From contig JAVBLO010000019.1 in the NCBI GenBank assembly GCA_031553415.1, forward strand, positions 80,277 to 144,276: DNA of 64,000 bases. The letters are read 5' to 3'. Both the position numbers and the translations under genes were made by a program. Position 1 is the stretch's first letter. Each line of letters opens with the position of its first letter. The stretch is from JAIRVZ01 sp031553415. Its GTDB lineage: Bacteria > Bacteroidota > Bacteroidia > Bacteroidales > Azobacteroidaceae. Below are positions 29,170 through 37,412 of the stretch, one piece after another. The notes under the pieces are model-generated. The model ran no database searches. It saw only the letters and a list, made by a program, of their open reading frames with translations, and had not been told where the DNA came from.

Positions 29170-31011
29170 TTATTTTTTAACCAGGCTTGATACAAAAGTA
29201 CCTTCAGAACTTGTGATCATAACCTTATAAATACCGCTCGCAAGCTCATTAACATTTACAGAATTACTTACCGGATTGTTTTCTGTTTTCACTATTCTTC
29301 CTGTCAAGTCAAAAATCTTGACATTCAAACAATTACCTTCCATATCGAAAGAGAATCTATCGGTAGCCGGATTAGGGTAAACAGCAATAACATTTGATTG
29401 TCTCACTTCTTTCACACCAGCGGCGGCAATTTCTGCGCGGGTTCTGAATTCTAATTTTCTATCCAAATCATCAGCATCTTTTACCGGGTCGAAACCAGGC
29501 TTGCGATAATGATAAGTATATAATGATTTAGTGTCACTGGTGGAAAATAGGAGATTACCATTTAAATTGCGTAGTGTTTGAACTTTATCACCATCCGGGT
29601 TGAAATTGGTAACACGCTCAGGGAACTGTGTTTTATCATTAATTCTGAATATTTTTTCTTTATCTTCAAGTACTGCAGCTCCTCCATTATACCAATACAA
29701 ACTACCGGAAACCACAACAGGTTCTTTTACCCAATGGCTCAAGGCTCCGGGAGCTTTATCCGATTGCGTAAAAACCTGATTCAGATCTCCATCGAAATAA
29801 TGTTGTTCTCCACCGAAATTGGTCGTTGGTTTTGCGGCGTCGCTACCGGTAGTAGCACAAAACATCCATACCCCGTCAAATTCAACTCCTGGGTCGGGGG
29901 TACTTGAGTTTGTACTCGTAGGATCGTTTTTGTTAATATCATAAACAGTATAATCTCCCGGTTCCAGATTCGTACAAGCCAGTTCTTTCCCGTATTCCGG
30001 AGAATGTCCGCGGAAATAAACTTTTCCTCTGTAAGGATAAACTCCCGGAGTAGAGATTCCTCCACCAACGCCTTTTCCATCTACCACTGTTGGATCCGTA
30101 TCCTTAATTATGTATGTTCCTTCTTCAGTTCCATCAGTAGCCCAAGGTTCACTACCATATTCAATAGTCCAGGCCTGGAAGAATAATTTTTCATTATAAA
30201 AATTCACCATTTGGTCAATAGACGCACTACCGGTTCCTAAAGTCAATTGTTCCAGATTGATATCCTTGACTAATCTTGTACCGGCTGCTGTTCCATCTGT
30301 TACCCACAATTCTGTTCCAACTTCTCCATCCTTAGTATCCGCTTTAAAGAAAACTTTGCGTCCGACACGGACGTATGGAGTAACCCAAGTCGTTGCATAA
30401 GTTCCGGGGAATTTTGTGTCACATTCGTAAATTTTTTCGGTTCCTGCTTCGGTTCCATTGCTTACATGTAACCACCACTGTTCACCACGGCCCTCACCAT
30501 AAGTTTCACTTTCATAATCCTTTGCACAGAATATAAATTGAGTTTCATTCAACTGTGTAAATCCGCGTGGGTCAGAAGATCCGAATTCATGAACATCTTT
30601 CACCATGTATGTGCCACCTTCTGTTCCATCTGAAATCCACAATTCCATGCCATTCGCTCCATCATTAGCAGCAAAAACAACTTTGTCATTGAATCGAGTA
30701 ATGTAGTTTATATCCGAGCCGGATGGTCCGGGATAAATATCTTTTACCAACTTGGTTCCGGCTGTTGTTCCATCGGTTACCCATAATTCTTCACCATTAG
30801 TTTCATTAGAAGCGGCGAAAAAAGCCTTGTAACCTTTCGTTTTATCTCCTGCAACAACTAAGTTTTTCTTCTTGGCACCTTGCATCACACCATCAATATT
30901 GACCGTTACTCCGGCTGGAAGGAGACTTGTCATCCCTTCAGGCAATGTCTGAGAAAAAGCTCCTCCTACAAACGCCATACAAATTAAAAATAAGAAAGTC
31001 TTTTTTTTCAT
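29170..31011 (-). CDS. T9SS-sorted protein with ELWxxDGTxxGTxxVKDI repeats
   Basis: The frame opens at TTG (31020); ATG at 31011 starts a clean signal peptide (KKKTFLFLICMAFVGGAFS) and is preferred, giving 613 residues. The body consists of repeats of the form ELWVTDGTxAGTKLVKDI, clear at about residues 75-100, 125-150, 235-255 and 285-305, each preceded by a FNDKVVFAAND-like strand, which suggests a beta-propeller. A T9SS type A sorting domain starts at IAVYPNPATDRFSFD. The repeat family is widespread in secreted Bacteroidota proteins and has no established activity. It is encoded just upstream of susC but appears separately terminated. A surface-exposed binding role is possible, not shown. 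Confidence 0.85.
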   Translation of the reverse strand: MKKKTFLFLICMAFVGGAFSQTLPEGMTSLLPAGVTVNIDGVMQGAKKKNLVVAGDKTKGYKAFFAASNETNGEELWVTDGTTAGTKLVKDIYPGPSGSDINYITRFNDKVVFAANDGANGMELWISDGTEGGTYMVKDVHEFGSSDPRGFTQLNETQFIFCAKDYESETYGEGRGEQWWLHVSNGTEAGTEKIYECDTKFPGTYATTWVTPYVRVGRKVFFKADTKDGEVGTELWVTDGTAAGTRLVKDINLEQLTLGTGSASIDQMVNFYNEKLFFQAWTIEYGSEPWATDGTEEGTYIIKDTDPTVVDGKGVGGGISTPGVYPYRGKVYFRGHSPEYGKELACTNLEPGDYTVYDINKNDPTSTNSSTPDPGVEFDGVWMFCATTGSDAAKPTTNFGGEQHYFDGDLNQVFTQSDKAPGALSHWVKEPVVVSGSLYWYNGGAAVLEDKEKIFRINDKTQFPERVTNFNPDGDKVQTLRNLNGNLLFSTSDTKSLYTYHYRKPGFDPVKDADDLDRKLEFRTRAEIAAAGVKEVRQSNVIAVYPNPATDRFSFDMEGNCLNVKIFDLTGRIVKTENNPVSNSVNVNELASGIYKVMITSSEGTFVSSLVKK

Positions 31012-31081
31012 GTTTTTCAAAATTTAAATGATTAACTATTAATTCTACTTTAATAAATTCAGATTGGGAGCATAATGAACT

Positions 31082-31146
31082 AATATGCCAATATGCTAAT
31101 ATGCCAATAAATTTAGTGCATGAGCCAATCGGCATATTGGCACATT
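31082..31146. repeat. Cluster of TGCCAAT-type inverted repeats
   Basis: The 150-bp gap between the GH2 gene and the ELWxxDGT gene contains AATATGCC (31082-31089) with its exact complement at 31131-31138, and AATATGCCAAT (31098-31108) with a one-mismatch complement at 31136-31146. Further TGCCAAT/ATTGGCA copies follow to about 31160. The same units occur at 52068-52133. It is likely a dispersed palindromic repeat that may also end the minus-strand GH2 transcript region. Confidence 0.6.
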
Positions 31147-31172
31147 ATGTAATTGGCACATACAAATCGTTC

Positions 31173-33056
31173 CTAATCAGCATAATCCGCTGTTTTCATT
31201 TCCTCTGTTCTTTCAGATAACATTTTCTTCACTTCATCTTTCGCCTGCATGCGAGATTTGGTAAAGATTTTATTAACGCGTTCCATATCGAATTTTTCAC
31301 CTCTGTCGTAGGTATAAATTCCATTCTTCTCAAGTTCCACATCCACAATCTGTGTATAACAGAATCCGGAAATATGATCTAAACTCAGAATCACATTGAC
31401 CTGCTCTTCCAGTCTTTTGTAGAATTCATCCATAGTAACGGGTGGAGCCCCATATCCCCAGAATGTTTGCTGACTCTTGACTTCAGGCGCTTGCATTTCT
31501 TTGAGCCACTGAATGCCTCCAAATTCATCTATCATATAAGCTTCTCCTTTATAAGGTGCGCTTATGTCGGGACGACGAATAAGAGGGTTTCCAGTCTCCC
31601 CTTCACAAAGTTGTTTATAAAGCAAAACAGGATCTTGAACATATGTATGTTCCGCATATATATCGGTAAATCCGGCATGGTAACCGCCGCTTGCGGTTAC
31701 AACAGGACGGGTGCGATCAATGCGCTTAGTGATAAAATAAAGATCGTTTGTCAGTCGCGCGCGCTGACCGTCCACATCGTCCATCCAGACTTCGTTCAAA
31801 GGTGACCATGCAATAAGTGAAGTTACATTGTAGTCGCGGTAAACGCATTCTTCCCATTCGGTGATCATATTCCGGGCAGCCACAGGATCAGTCCAGTTCA
31901 TTCCCCAGCTTGCCGATTCACCCCAGGTAAGGTAACCTAATTTATCCGCCCAATAAAAATACCGTGGTTCAAAGACTTTCTGATGCAAACGGGCACCATT
32001 AAATCCGGCTTCTTTACCCAGTTCAATATCCCGTTTTAATTGGGCGTCATCAGGAGCTGTCCACTGTCCATCAGGATAATACCCCTGATCAAGTACTAAT
32101 CGTTGATAGTAAGGCTCATTGTTCAGGTAAAAAACATTTCCCCGAATCTCAACTTTACGCATCCCCGCATATGAATTGACCTTATCGATGACTTTTCCTC
32201 CGGAATCCAGTACGGAAAACTCTATATCATAAAGGAATGGCGATTCGGGCGACCATGTTTTGACATTTTTCAAACCGGCAGTAACAAACGTGCTGTTACT
32301 GGAAGGTACTTGTTGAGAAAAAATTTCTTTTCCTTTATCCAGGATTCGTACTTTAAATAAAGTCTTTGGGTCTGAATCATGAAATGTAGGTTCGAATATA
32401 AACCGGGAGTTATCCAAATCAGGTGTTATGAGGCAATTTTTCAATCCCCCTTTCGAAACAGCTTCCAGCCATACAGTCTGCCAGATACCCGTTACACGCG
32501 TATAATAAGCACGGTATGAATAAAGCCGGCGCGATTGTTTCCCGCCTGTCTGTTGTTGAGAACGCAGATCATCTTCTACATAAACCACTAAATTGTTATC
32601 AGAACCGGCTTTCACATAGTTTGTTATGTCAATAGAAAAAGAGGAAGAGCCGCCATAATGAGCAAAAACTTGCATTCCATTGATATATATGGTCGATTTA
32701 TAATCTACTCCGCCAAAATTGAGCAATATCCGTTTGCCGTCCCATGCTGCCGGAACTGAAATCTTACGCTGATACCACATTGCATTGATAAAATCTTTAT
32801 GATCTACACCGGAAAGCGGACTTTCAGGACAAAAAGGAACAACAATCGTTTTTCCAAGTCCCCTGGAAGTAAATAAAGAATCCTCGACACCACTTTTTGA
32901 AAAATCAAATTCATAACTCCATACTCCATTTAAATTCATCCATTCTGCCCGCTCAAATTGGGGACGGGGATATTCAGGACGGGGAAGCTCTGTTCCCAAA
33001 CAAGCAATATCAACTATCAGCAATAAGCAAGCTAATAAAACAGCATTTTTTTTCAT
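31173..33056 (-). CDS. GH2-family glycoside hydrolase (beta-glucuronidase/beta-galactosidase type)
   Basis: 627 residues with a signal peptide (about 1-21). The order is GH2 sugar-binding jelly roll (about 25-200; WYQRKISVP, GVDYKSTIYINGMQV), Ig-like immunoglobulin domain (about 205-300) and TIM barrel (about 305-600). The acid/base is Glu422 in SPLNEVW and the nucleophile is Glu511 in MIDEFGG. The protein is short for GH2 and lacks the extra C-terminal domains of LacZ. GH2 covers beta-galactosidases, glucuronidases, mannosidases and arabinofuranosidases, so specificity is open. A putative regulator box ends 75 nt upstream of its start, indicating its own promoter responsive to the locus sensor. 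The final 20 residues are highly charged and may be a family variant. Confidence 0.92.
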   Translation of the reverse strand: MKKNAVLLACLLLIVDIACLGTELPRPEYPRPQFERAEWMNLNGVWSYEFDFSKSGVEDSLFTSRGLGKTIVVPFCPESPLSGVDHKDFINAMWYQRKISVPAAWDGKRILLNFGGVDYKSTIYINGMQVFAHYGGSSSFSIDITNYVKAGSDNNLVVYVEDDLRSQQQTGGKQSRRLYSYRAYYTRVTGIWQTVWLEAVSKGGLKNCLITPDLDNSRFIFEPTFHDSDPKTLFKVRILDKGKEIFSQQVPSSNSTFVTAGLKNVKTWSPESPFLYDIEFSVLDSGGKVIDKVNSYAGMRKVEIRGNVFYLNNEPYYQRLVLDQGYYPDGQWTAPDDAQLKRDIELGKEAGFNGARLHQKVFEPRYFYWADKLGYLTWGESASWGMNWTDPVAARNMITEWEECVYRDYNVTSLIAWSPLNEVWMDDVDGQRARLTNDLYFITKRIDRTRPVVTASGGYHAGFTDIYAEHTYVQDPVLLYKQLCEGETGNPLIRRPDISAPYKGEAYMIDEFGGIQWLKEMQAPEVKSQQTFWGYGAPPVTMDEFYKRLEEQVNVILSLDHISGFCYTQIVDVELEKNGIYTYDRGEKFDMERVNKIFTKSRMQAKDEVKKMLSERTEEMKTADYAD

Positions 33057-33130
33057 TTCAGATTATTTAGATATCAGACACACAATTAAATAATTCTTTA
33101 CAAAATTAATTACTTCCAAGCCTTGATTAT

Positions 33131-33180
33131 GTGTAAAATTGTCTTGGAAAAACGCATTTTTGTCCTGAAAAAGTTAAATG
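33131..33180 (-). promoter_or_regulatory. Putative HTCS operator with 21-bp-period direct repeat, upstream of GH2
   Basis: A 50-bp block matches the block at 37262-37311 at 44 of 50 positions in otherwise unrelated intergenic DNA. It holds two direct copies of TTGTC(T/C)TG(G/A)AAAAA (plus-strand reading, starting at 33139 and 33160), a spacing of exactly 21 bp or two helical turns. It ends 75 nt from the GH2 start. Tandem half-sites on one face of the helix are what a dimeric AraC-type response regulator would use. The assignment to a hybrid sensor in this locus is inference. Confidence 0.65.
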
Positions 33181-35465
33181 TGAGTATGGAAAAATTTCCC
33201 TGTGCTTTCTTTTACCTTGTATAGATAGATTCCTGAGGGCAAATTGCTGATATCCACACTAGCTTGAGTTGTTTGTATTTTGTCTGATTTTACCTTTCTC
33301 CCATACATATCAAACAAGAAAAAATCTGATCCTTCTGCATTTTCTACCAATATCATGCCAGAAAGGTTAGTAACTTTCACCGGATTGGTTTCTAAAGTGG
33401 GTATAGATGTTAACATTCCATCAGAAACAATTAATCTGGCACCGGATTCTGTGACTTCAATGCCTTTCGAAACAACAACATCGTCGGTTCCGGATGTCAA
33501 TTTTACTGCAACTTTATATACACCGGGCTGACTTGTTATATAGCTGGAACCAGTTGCTCCGGAAATAAATGCTCCATTCCGGTACCACCGATACTCTGCA
33601 TAAACATTAGGGGAAGGATTGCCATCAACTAAAAGAACAGGTTTGGGAGTTGTTATTATTGAACGTACTTTTTCTGCAATAATCCTGAATCCTTCATCAT
33701 TAGCATGAACGCCATCAGGCATAAGAGCGCTCATATTTTCAGTTGTTGCATAACCATCTATCATGCCTATTCCATATTCTTTCGAAATGGCCCGAAGAGT
33801 CGGACGAATTTGATCAATGGTAATCTGATCATTTACAGGACTGTTGAAATTTCTTATGGGAACAAAAATAATCACTTCCGGATGAGAGGGATAATTTTGA
33901 AACTCTTGTATTAAGCTAACATAATCATTCTTGAATATTAAAGAACCACTCCAATTTATTTGCCTGGTATCATTTGTTCCTAATGCGATGATTGAAATAT
34001 TCGAATTCAATCCTTTATGTTTGGTGTATTGAGGTTGAACAATCCAGGGTTTGTCTGCACCTTTTAAAAGAGTAGTCCCCCCTAAACCACAATTGCTTAC
34101 CTGATAATCAAGTCCCAACATTCCTCCTAATTGGAAAGGCCATGCATATTTTCCTCTGATAGAAGAACCGGCACCTTCGGTATTACTATCTCCGACACAA
34201 CCAATGACAATCTTTTTTTGTTCCGCAGAAGGTTTCGTGAAAAGTTCGATTTCATGAATACTAACAAAACTGGTAGCACATTTGGCATAAAATCTTACTT
34301 TCCGGGTTGTTATATCAAATGTTTTTCTCTGCCAACCGGCTTCAACAGTGGTAAGATATGGAAATATATCTTCCCATTTTGTTCCTGTCCAGTACATCAC
34401 TTTCCATTCTGATACATGTGCACCCGCGTGATCCTGAAAAAGACCGGCTTCCGCAAGTTCTTCCTCTTTGCCAAAATCAAATTCTACCCAAGCTTCAGTA
34501 TTTCCGGTTGCTTTGGTATCATTAGCAGCAGTTCCAAGACCATCCCACAAGTTATAAACAGGGGCTCCCGCCTCAAAACCACTGTCTGCAGTATGAGTAA
34601 GTAGCTCCAATAAATTGTATCTATAGGTGGTCGGCTCTGTCGGTTCCGGATCTACCGGATCATCAGTTATTCTGGTAAGGGTAAAATTGTCGACTTTAAA
34701 AAATCCTTGCATCAGACTTCCATAAGTGTTTACAACTCCTTTTCCGTTCTTAGCTCCTGAACGAATTCCTATTTTTAAAGGTTCATTTTCTGCGATGGTA
34801 ACATATACAGTCATCGCATAAACCGGACTGCCATTACTACTATAAGTGTAACCTGCATAAGTATAGTTTTCCCCTGCTGTTTTGTTTTGAGCATAATCCG
34901 ATTCCTTACCATAAAATTGAACATTGTTATTGGCAAAAAGCCGTTGCGAAGTATGGTATTGATAATTCGCATCAGCTCCCTGAACTCCCAATCCGCATGA
35001 TACTTTGTAATTCCCGGCAGGAAGACCATTTATTATTTGATAAAATTCAAAATTCTCCGGCATTACACAAGCTTTGGCTCCCGTAATAGTTACCATGCCA
35101 TTTGTGCCCGAAAGCAGACTTATACCCATCAACTGGTCAGTTGTCTTTCCATCAGCTGCGATGGGATTTCCACTGCCGTCTTTAAACAACCATTCCCAAT
35201 TAGAGAGTTGCCATCCATAAAACTCAAGGTGGTTATCCACTGTGGTATAATTTTTTAATATCGGACGGAATGTGCCATCAGAATTAGCCGATGTTCCATT
35301 AGGATGTTTTGGATAATTTGCATTAGTGGGAGCATTCCATGCGATATCGGGTGCTACAGAGTCTACATTTGCATTGACAATGCGGTATGTGTAATCAACT
35401 TCCTTTTGTGCATAAGCACACAAGCCGCAAGCTAAAGCGACTAAAATAGATGTAATTTTTCTCAT
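33174..35465 (-). CDS. T9SS-secreted SGNH/GDSL esterase with F5/8-type and novel N-terminal domains
   Basis: 763 residues, signal peptide ending CGLCAYA. Residues about 22-268 form a domain shared with the next gene upstream (YPKHPNGTS, FYGWQLSNWEWLF, TSQRLFANNNVQFYGKESDY, NEPLKIGIRSG) that I cannot assign to a family. Residues about 275-410 form a discoidin (F5/8 type C) domain (EAWVEFDFGKEEEL; VRFYAKCATSFVSIHEIELF). Residues about 415-620 form an SGNH hydrolase with Ser in GCVGDSNTEGAGSS, Asn in ALGTNDTRQ and Asp/His in MPDGVHANDEGF. An Ig-like strand region and a T9SS sorting domain close the protein. It is probably a surface carbohydrate acetyl- or feruloyl-type esterase. A hairpin terminator separates it from its paralogue. 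Confidence 0.88.
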   Translation of the reverse strand: MRKITSILVALACGLCAYAQKEVDYTYRIVNANVDSVAPDIAWNAPTNANYPKHPNGTSANSDGTFRPILKNYTTVDNHLEFYGWQLSNWEWLFKDGSGNPIAADGKTTDQLMGISLLSGTNGMVTITGAKACVMPENFEFYQIINGLPAGNYKVSCGLGVQGADANYQYHTSQRLFANNNVQFYGKESDYAQNKTAGENYTYAGYTYSSNGSPVYAMTVYVTIAENEPLKIGIRSGAKNGKGVVNTYGSLMQGFFKVDNFTLTRITDDPVDPEPTEPTTYRYNLLELLTHTADSGFEAGAPVYNLWDGLGTAANDTKATGNTEAWVEFDFGKEEELAEAGLFQDHAGAHVSEWKVMYWTGTKWEDIFPYLTTVEAGWQRKTFDITTRKVRFYAKCATSFVSIHEIELFTKPSAEQKKIVIGCVGDSNTEGAGSSIRGKYAWPFQLGGMLGLDYQVSNCGLGGTTLLKGADKPWIVQPQYTKHKGLNSNISIIALGTNDTRQINWSGSLIFKNDYVSLIQEFQNYPSHPEVIIFVPIRNFNSPVNDQITIDQIRPTLRAISKEYGIGMIDGYATTENMSALMPDGVHANDEGFRIIAEKVRSIITTPKPVLLVDGNPSPNVYAEYRWYRNGAFISGATGSSYITSQPGVYKVAVKLTSGTDDVVVSKGIEVTESGARLIVSDGMLTSIPTLETNPVKVTNLSGMILVENAEGSDFFLFDMYGRKVKSDKIQTTQASVDISNLPSGIYLYKVKESTGKFFHTHI

Positions 35466-35495
35466 GGAAATAATTAAGTTAAGAATTTAGAGGGA

Positions 35496-35534
35496 AGAGC
35501 TGTGTCAAAAACTAAGAAATTTTGACACAGCTCT
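35496..35534 (-). terminator. Hairpin terminator between paralogous T9SS genes
   Basis: Perfect 15-bp stem (AGAGCTGTGTCAAAA at 35496-35510 with its complement at 35520-35534) and a 9-nt loop, placed 18 nt after the stop at 35552. The T tract on the minus strand is weak, so termination may be partial. Confidence 0.75.
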
Positions 35535-35551
35535 ATTTCCTGAAAGAGATA

Positions 35552-37168
35552 TTAATTTATCACTACTTTAAATGTTTGTGCATCATTTGTTTTTACAATA
35601 TATACGCCTTGAGCCAGTTCAACGGAAGTGTCAGATACTTTGTCAGCAATTTTTATGCCATTCACATTATAAATGGTATAATCAGCGCCTGAAACCGTCA
35701 AGATGTTGTCGTTAACAAAATAGGTGGCTTTCGCAATTGGAGTTTCGTTAATTCCGGTAGGATTACCGATAGTATAATTAATTGTATAGGGTTGTGTAGT
35801 GGTTCCATCAAGCGCAGTAACTGTGATAATAGATTTACCTGAACCGGAAGAAGTAAAATCAATTGCATCAACACCGGATACCTTCACATCAGGCATATTA
35901 GTAGTAACGGTAGGAGTTACTGTCATAGTTCCAATTGGCAAATATACATTATAAGCAGTTTTCGCCGGAGAAAAATCAGGTATAGTTCCTACACTTAAAG
36001 TGATATTCGAAAGCGTTGCATCGGCTGCATCCGCATCTGCAAGTTTGAAAAGACGGAAATTATCAAATTTAACCCAACCGTGCATATTAGCAGTACCTGG
36101 AACACCTCTGTTTGCATTACCTGAACGAATGCCTATTTTTAAGGGTTCATTGTCAGAAATCGTAACATATACTTTCATTGCCTTGTGATCGTCAACAGCA
36201 CTACCTACCACCGCATAACCGGCATAAGTCTTTGTCTCGCCTGGGGTACTAGGATATGTAGCATAATCTGATTCTTTTGCATAAAATTGAACATTGTTAT
36301 TGGCAAAAAGGCGTTGTGAAGTCAGATTTTGGGCTGCTTGAACTCCCATCAAACAAGATACTCTGTATGTTCCTGCCGGTAAATTGTCTACTGTTTGATA
36401 AAATTCAAAATTATCAGGCATGATACAATTTTTGTTTCCATTTATATACGCAGCAGCATTGCCATGGGTGGATGCAACCCCCGCATATATACGCATATCT
36501 TGGCTGTCTGTCATTCCACCAGTAACAATATCAGATCCATCGCCTTTTTTAAACAACCAGTCCCAATCAGAGAATTGCCATCCATAATATTCTAGGTGGT
36601 TATCTTTTTTGGAATAGTTTGCTAATACCGGACGATATACATTCCCTTGATAAGCGGTTCTCCCATCGAGATGCTTTGGATAATTCGGATCTGTATTTGC
36701 ATTCCATACAATCCCATCTGCTACATAGTCAAAATCATTATTGATAATAGAACTTGTATAATCGGTAGCATTAGCGATAGGAGCAACCTTGGCTGCATTA
36801 AAGGTTATCGTATAAATATTTGTGACAGATTTATCTGATGATGTTACAGAAATTTTATACGTATCAGAGCCACCGGTTACATCAACACTTCCCACTTGCT
36901 TACTTATAGTAGCAGAAGAAGTAGCAACAATAGAAGAACCCAAAAACATGGTTGTTCCTTGTGGTAATGTGCAAGTATAATTCGTTTCTGTTGGACTAAA
37001 TGCCGGTTCTAAGGTAGCTCCGGTTACTGATAATGACTCCAAGTCAGCATAAGTTGGCTCCACTGCACTAGAGTTTAAATTTGCATTAACAATACGGTTT
37101 GTGTAATCTTGCGCATAGGTACACAAGCCGCAAACTAAGGCGACTAAAATAGATGTAATTTTTTTCAT
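35552..37168 (-). CDS. T9SS-secreted protein with novel domain and cadherin-like sandwiches
   Basis: 538 residues with a signal peptide nearly identical to that of the neighbouring SGNH esterase (MKKITSILVALVCGLCTYAQ). A cadherin-like beta-sandwich (about 40-128; LESLSVTGATLEPAFSPTET) is inserted near the N-terminus. Residues about 135-378 are the same unassigned domain as in the neighbour (YPKHLDGRT, YYGWQFSDWDWLF, LTSQRLFANNNVQFYAKESD, NEPLKIGIRSG). A second cadherin-like sandwich (about 384-465) and a short T9SS-type C-terminus (TIYNVNGIKIADKV) follow. There are no catalytic motifs, so a surface glycan-binding role is the best guess. An HTCS-type box lies 93 nt upstream, so it appears controlled with the locus. 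Confidence 0.8.
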   Translation of the reverse strand: MKKITSILVALVCGLCTYAQDYTNRIVNANLNSSAVEPTYADLESLSVTGATLEPAFSPTETNYTCTLPQGTTMFLGSSIVATSSATISKQVGSVDVTGGSDTYKISVTSSDKSVTNIYTITFNAAKVAPIANATDYTSSIINNDFDYVADGIVWNANTDPNYPKHLDGRTAYQGNVYRPVLANYSKKDNHLEYYGWQFSDWDWLFKKGDGSDIVTGGMTDSQDMRIYAGVASTHGNAAAYINGNKNCIMPDNFEFYQTVDNLPAGTYRVSCLMGVQAAQNLTSQRLFANNNVQFYAKESDYATYPSTPGETKTYAGYAVVGSAVDDHKAMKVYVTISDNEPLKIGIRSGNANRGVPGTANMHGWVKFDNFRLFKLADADAADATLSNITLSVGTIPDFSPAKTAYNVYLPIGTMTVTPTVTTNMPDVKVSGVDAIDFTSSGSGKSIITVTALDGTTTQPYTINYTIGNPTGINETPIAKATYFVNDNILTVSGADYTIYNVNGIKIADKVSDTSVELAQGVYIVKTNDAQTFKVVIN

Positions 37169-37261
37169 GGAAAAATTGTATTAAAAATTAGTAGTAAATT
37201 TTTTTTAGCATTTAGGTAATAAATACTTTTACAAAAGTAGATGCTTTCAGGTTCTGGTTAC

Positions 37262-37311
37262 GTGTAAATTTGTCTTGAAAAAAAGTGTTTTTGTCTTGAA
37301 AAAGTTAAATG
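37262..37311 (-). promoter_or_regulatory. Putative HTCS operator with 21-bp-period direct repeat, upstream of T9SS protein
   Basis: Partner of the block at 33131-33180. The two direct copies of TTGTCTTGAAAAA begin at 37270 and 37291, again 21 bp apart, and are more perfect than in the other site. The block ends 93 nt upstream of the ATG at 37168. Confidence 0.65.
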
Positions 37312-37323
37312 TTAAGCTATAAA

Positions 37324-37356
37324 AAAAAGGATAAATTCAAAGAATTTACCCTTTTT
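37324..37356 (-). terminator. Rho-independent terminator of the CE7 esterase gene
   Basis: 15-bp stem with a single G-U type mismatch and a 3-nt loop (arms 37324-37338 and 37342-37356), A-rich on one side and T-rich on the other, so it can act in either direction. It sits 56 nt after the CE7 stop on the minus strand and is followed by a T run. Confidence 0.8.
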
Positions 37357-37412
37357 GATATATAACATCAGTTCTATTACTTAACTTATAAACTGAATTT
37401 TGAAATAAAAAT

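Noticed and set aside
33131..37311. CRISPR-like array suggested by the spaced TTGTCTTG repeats
   Set aside because: Only two units per site, with 7-8 bp between them and no cas genes; the pattern fits operators. No CRISPR array was seen anywhere in the window.
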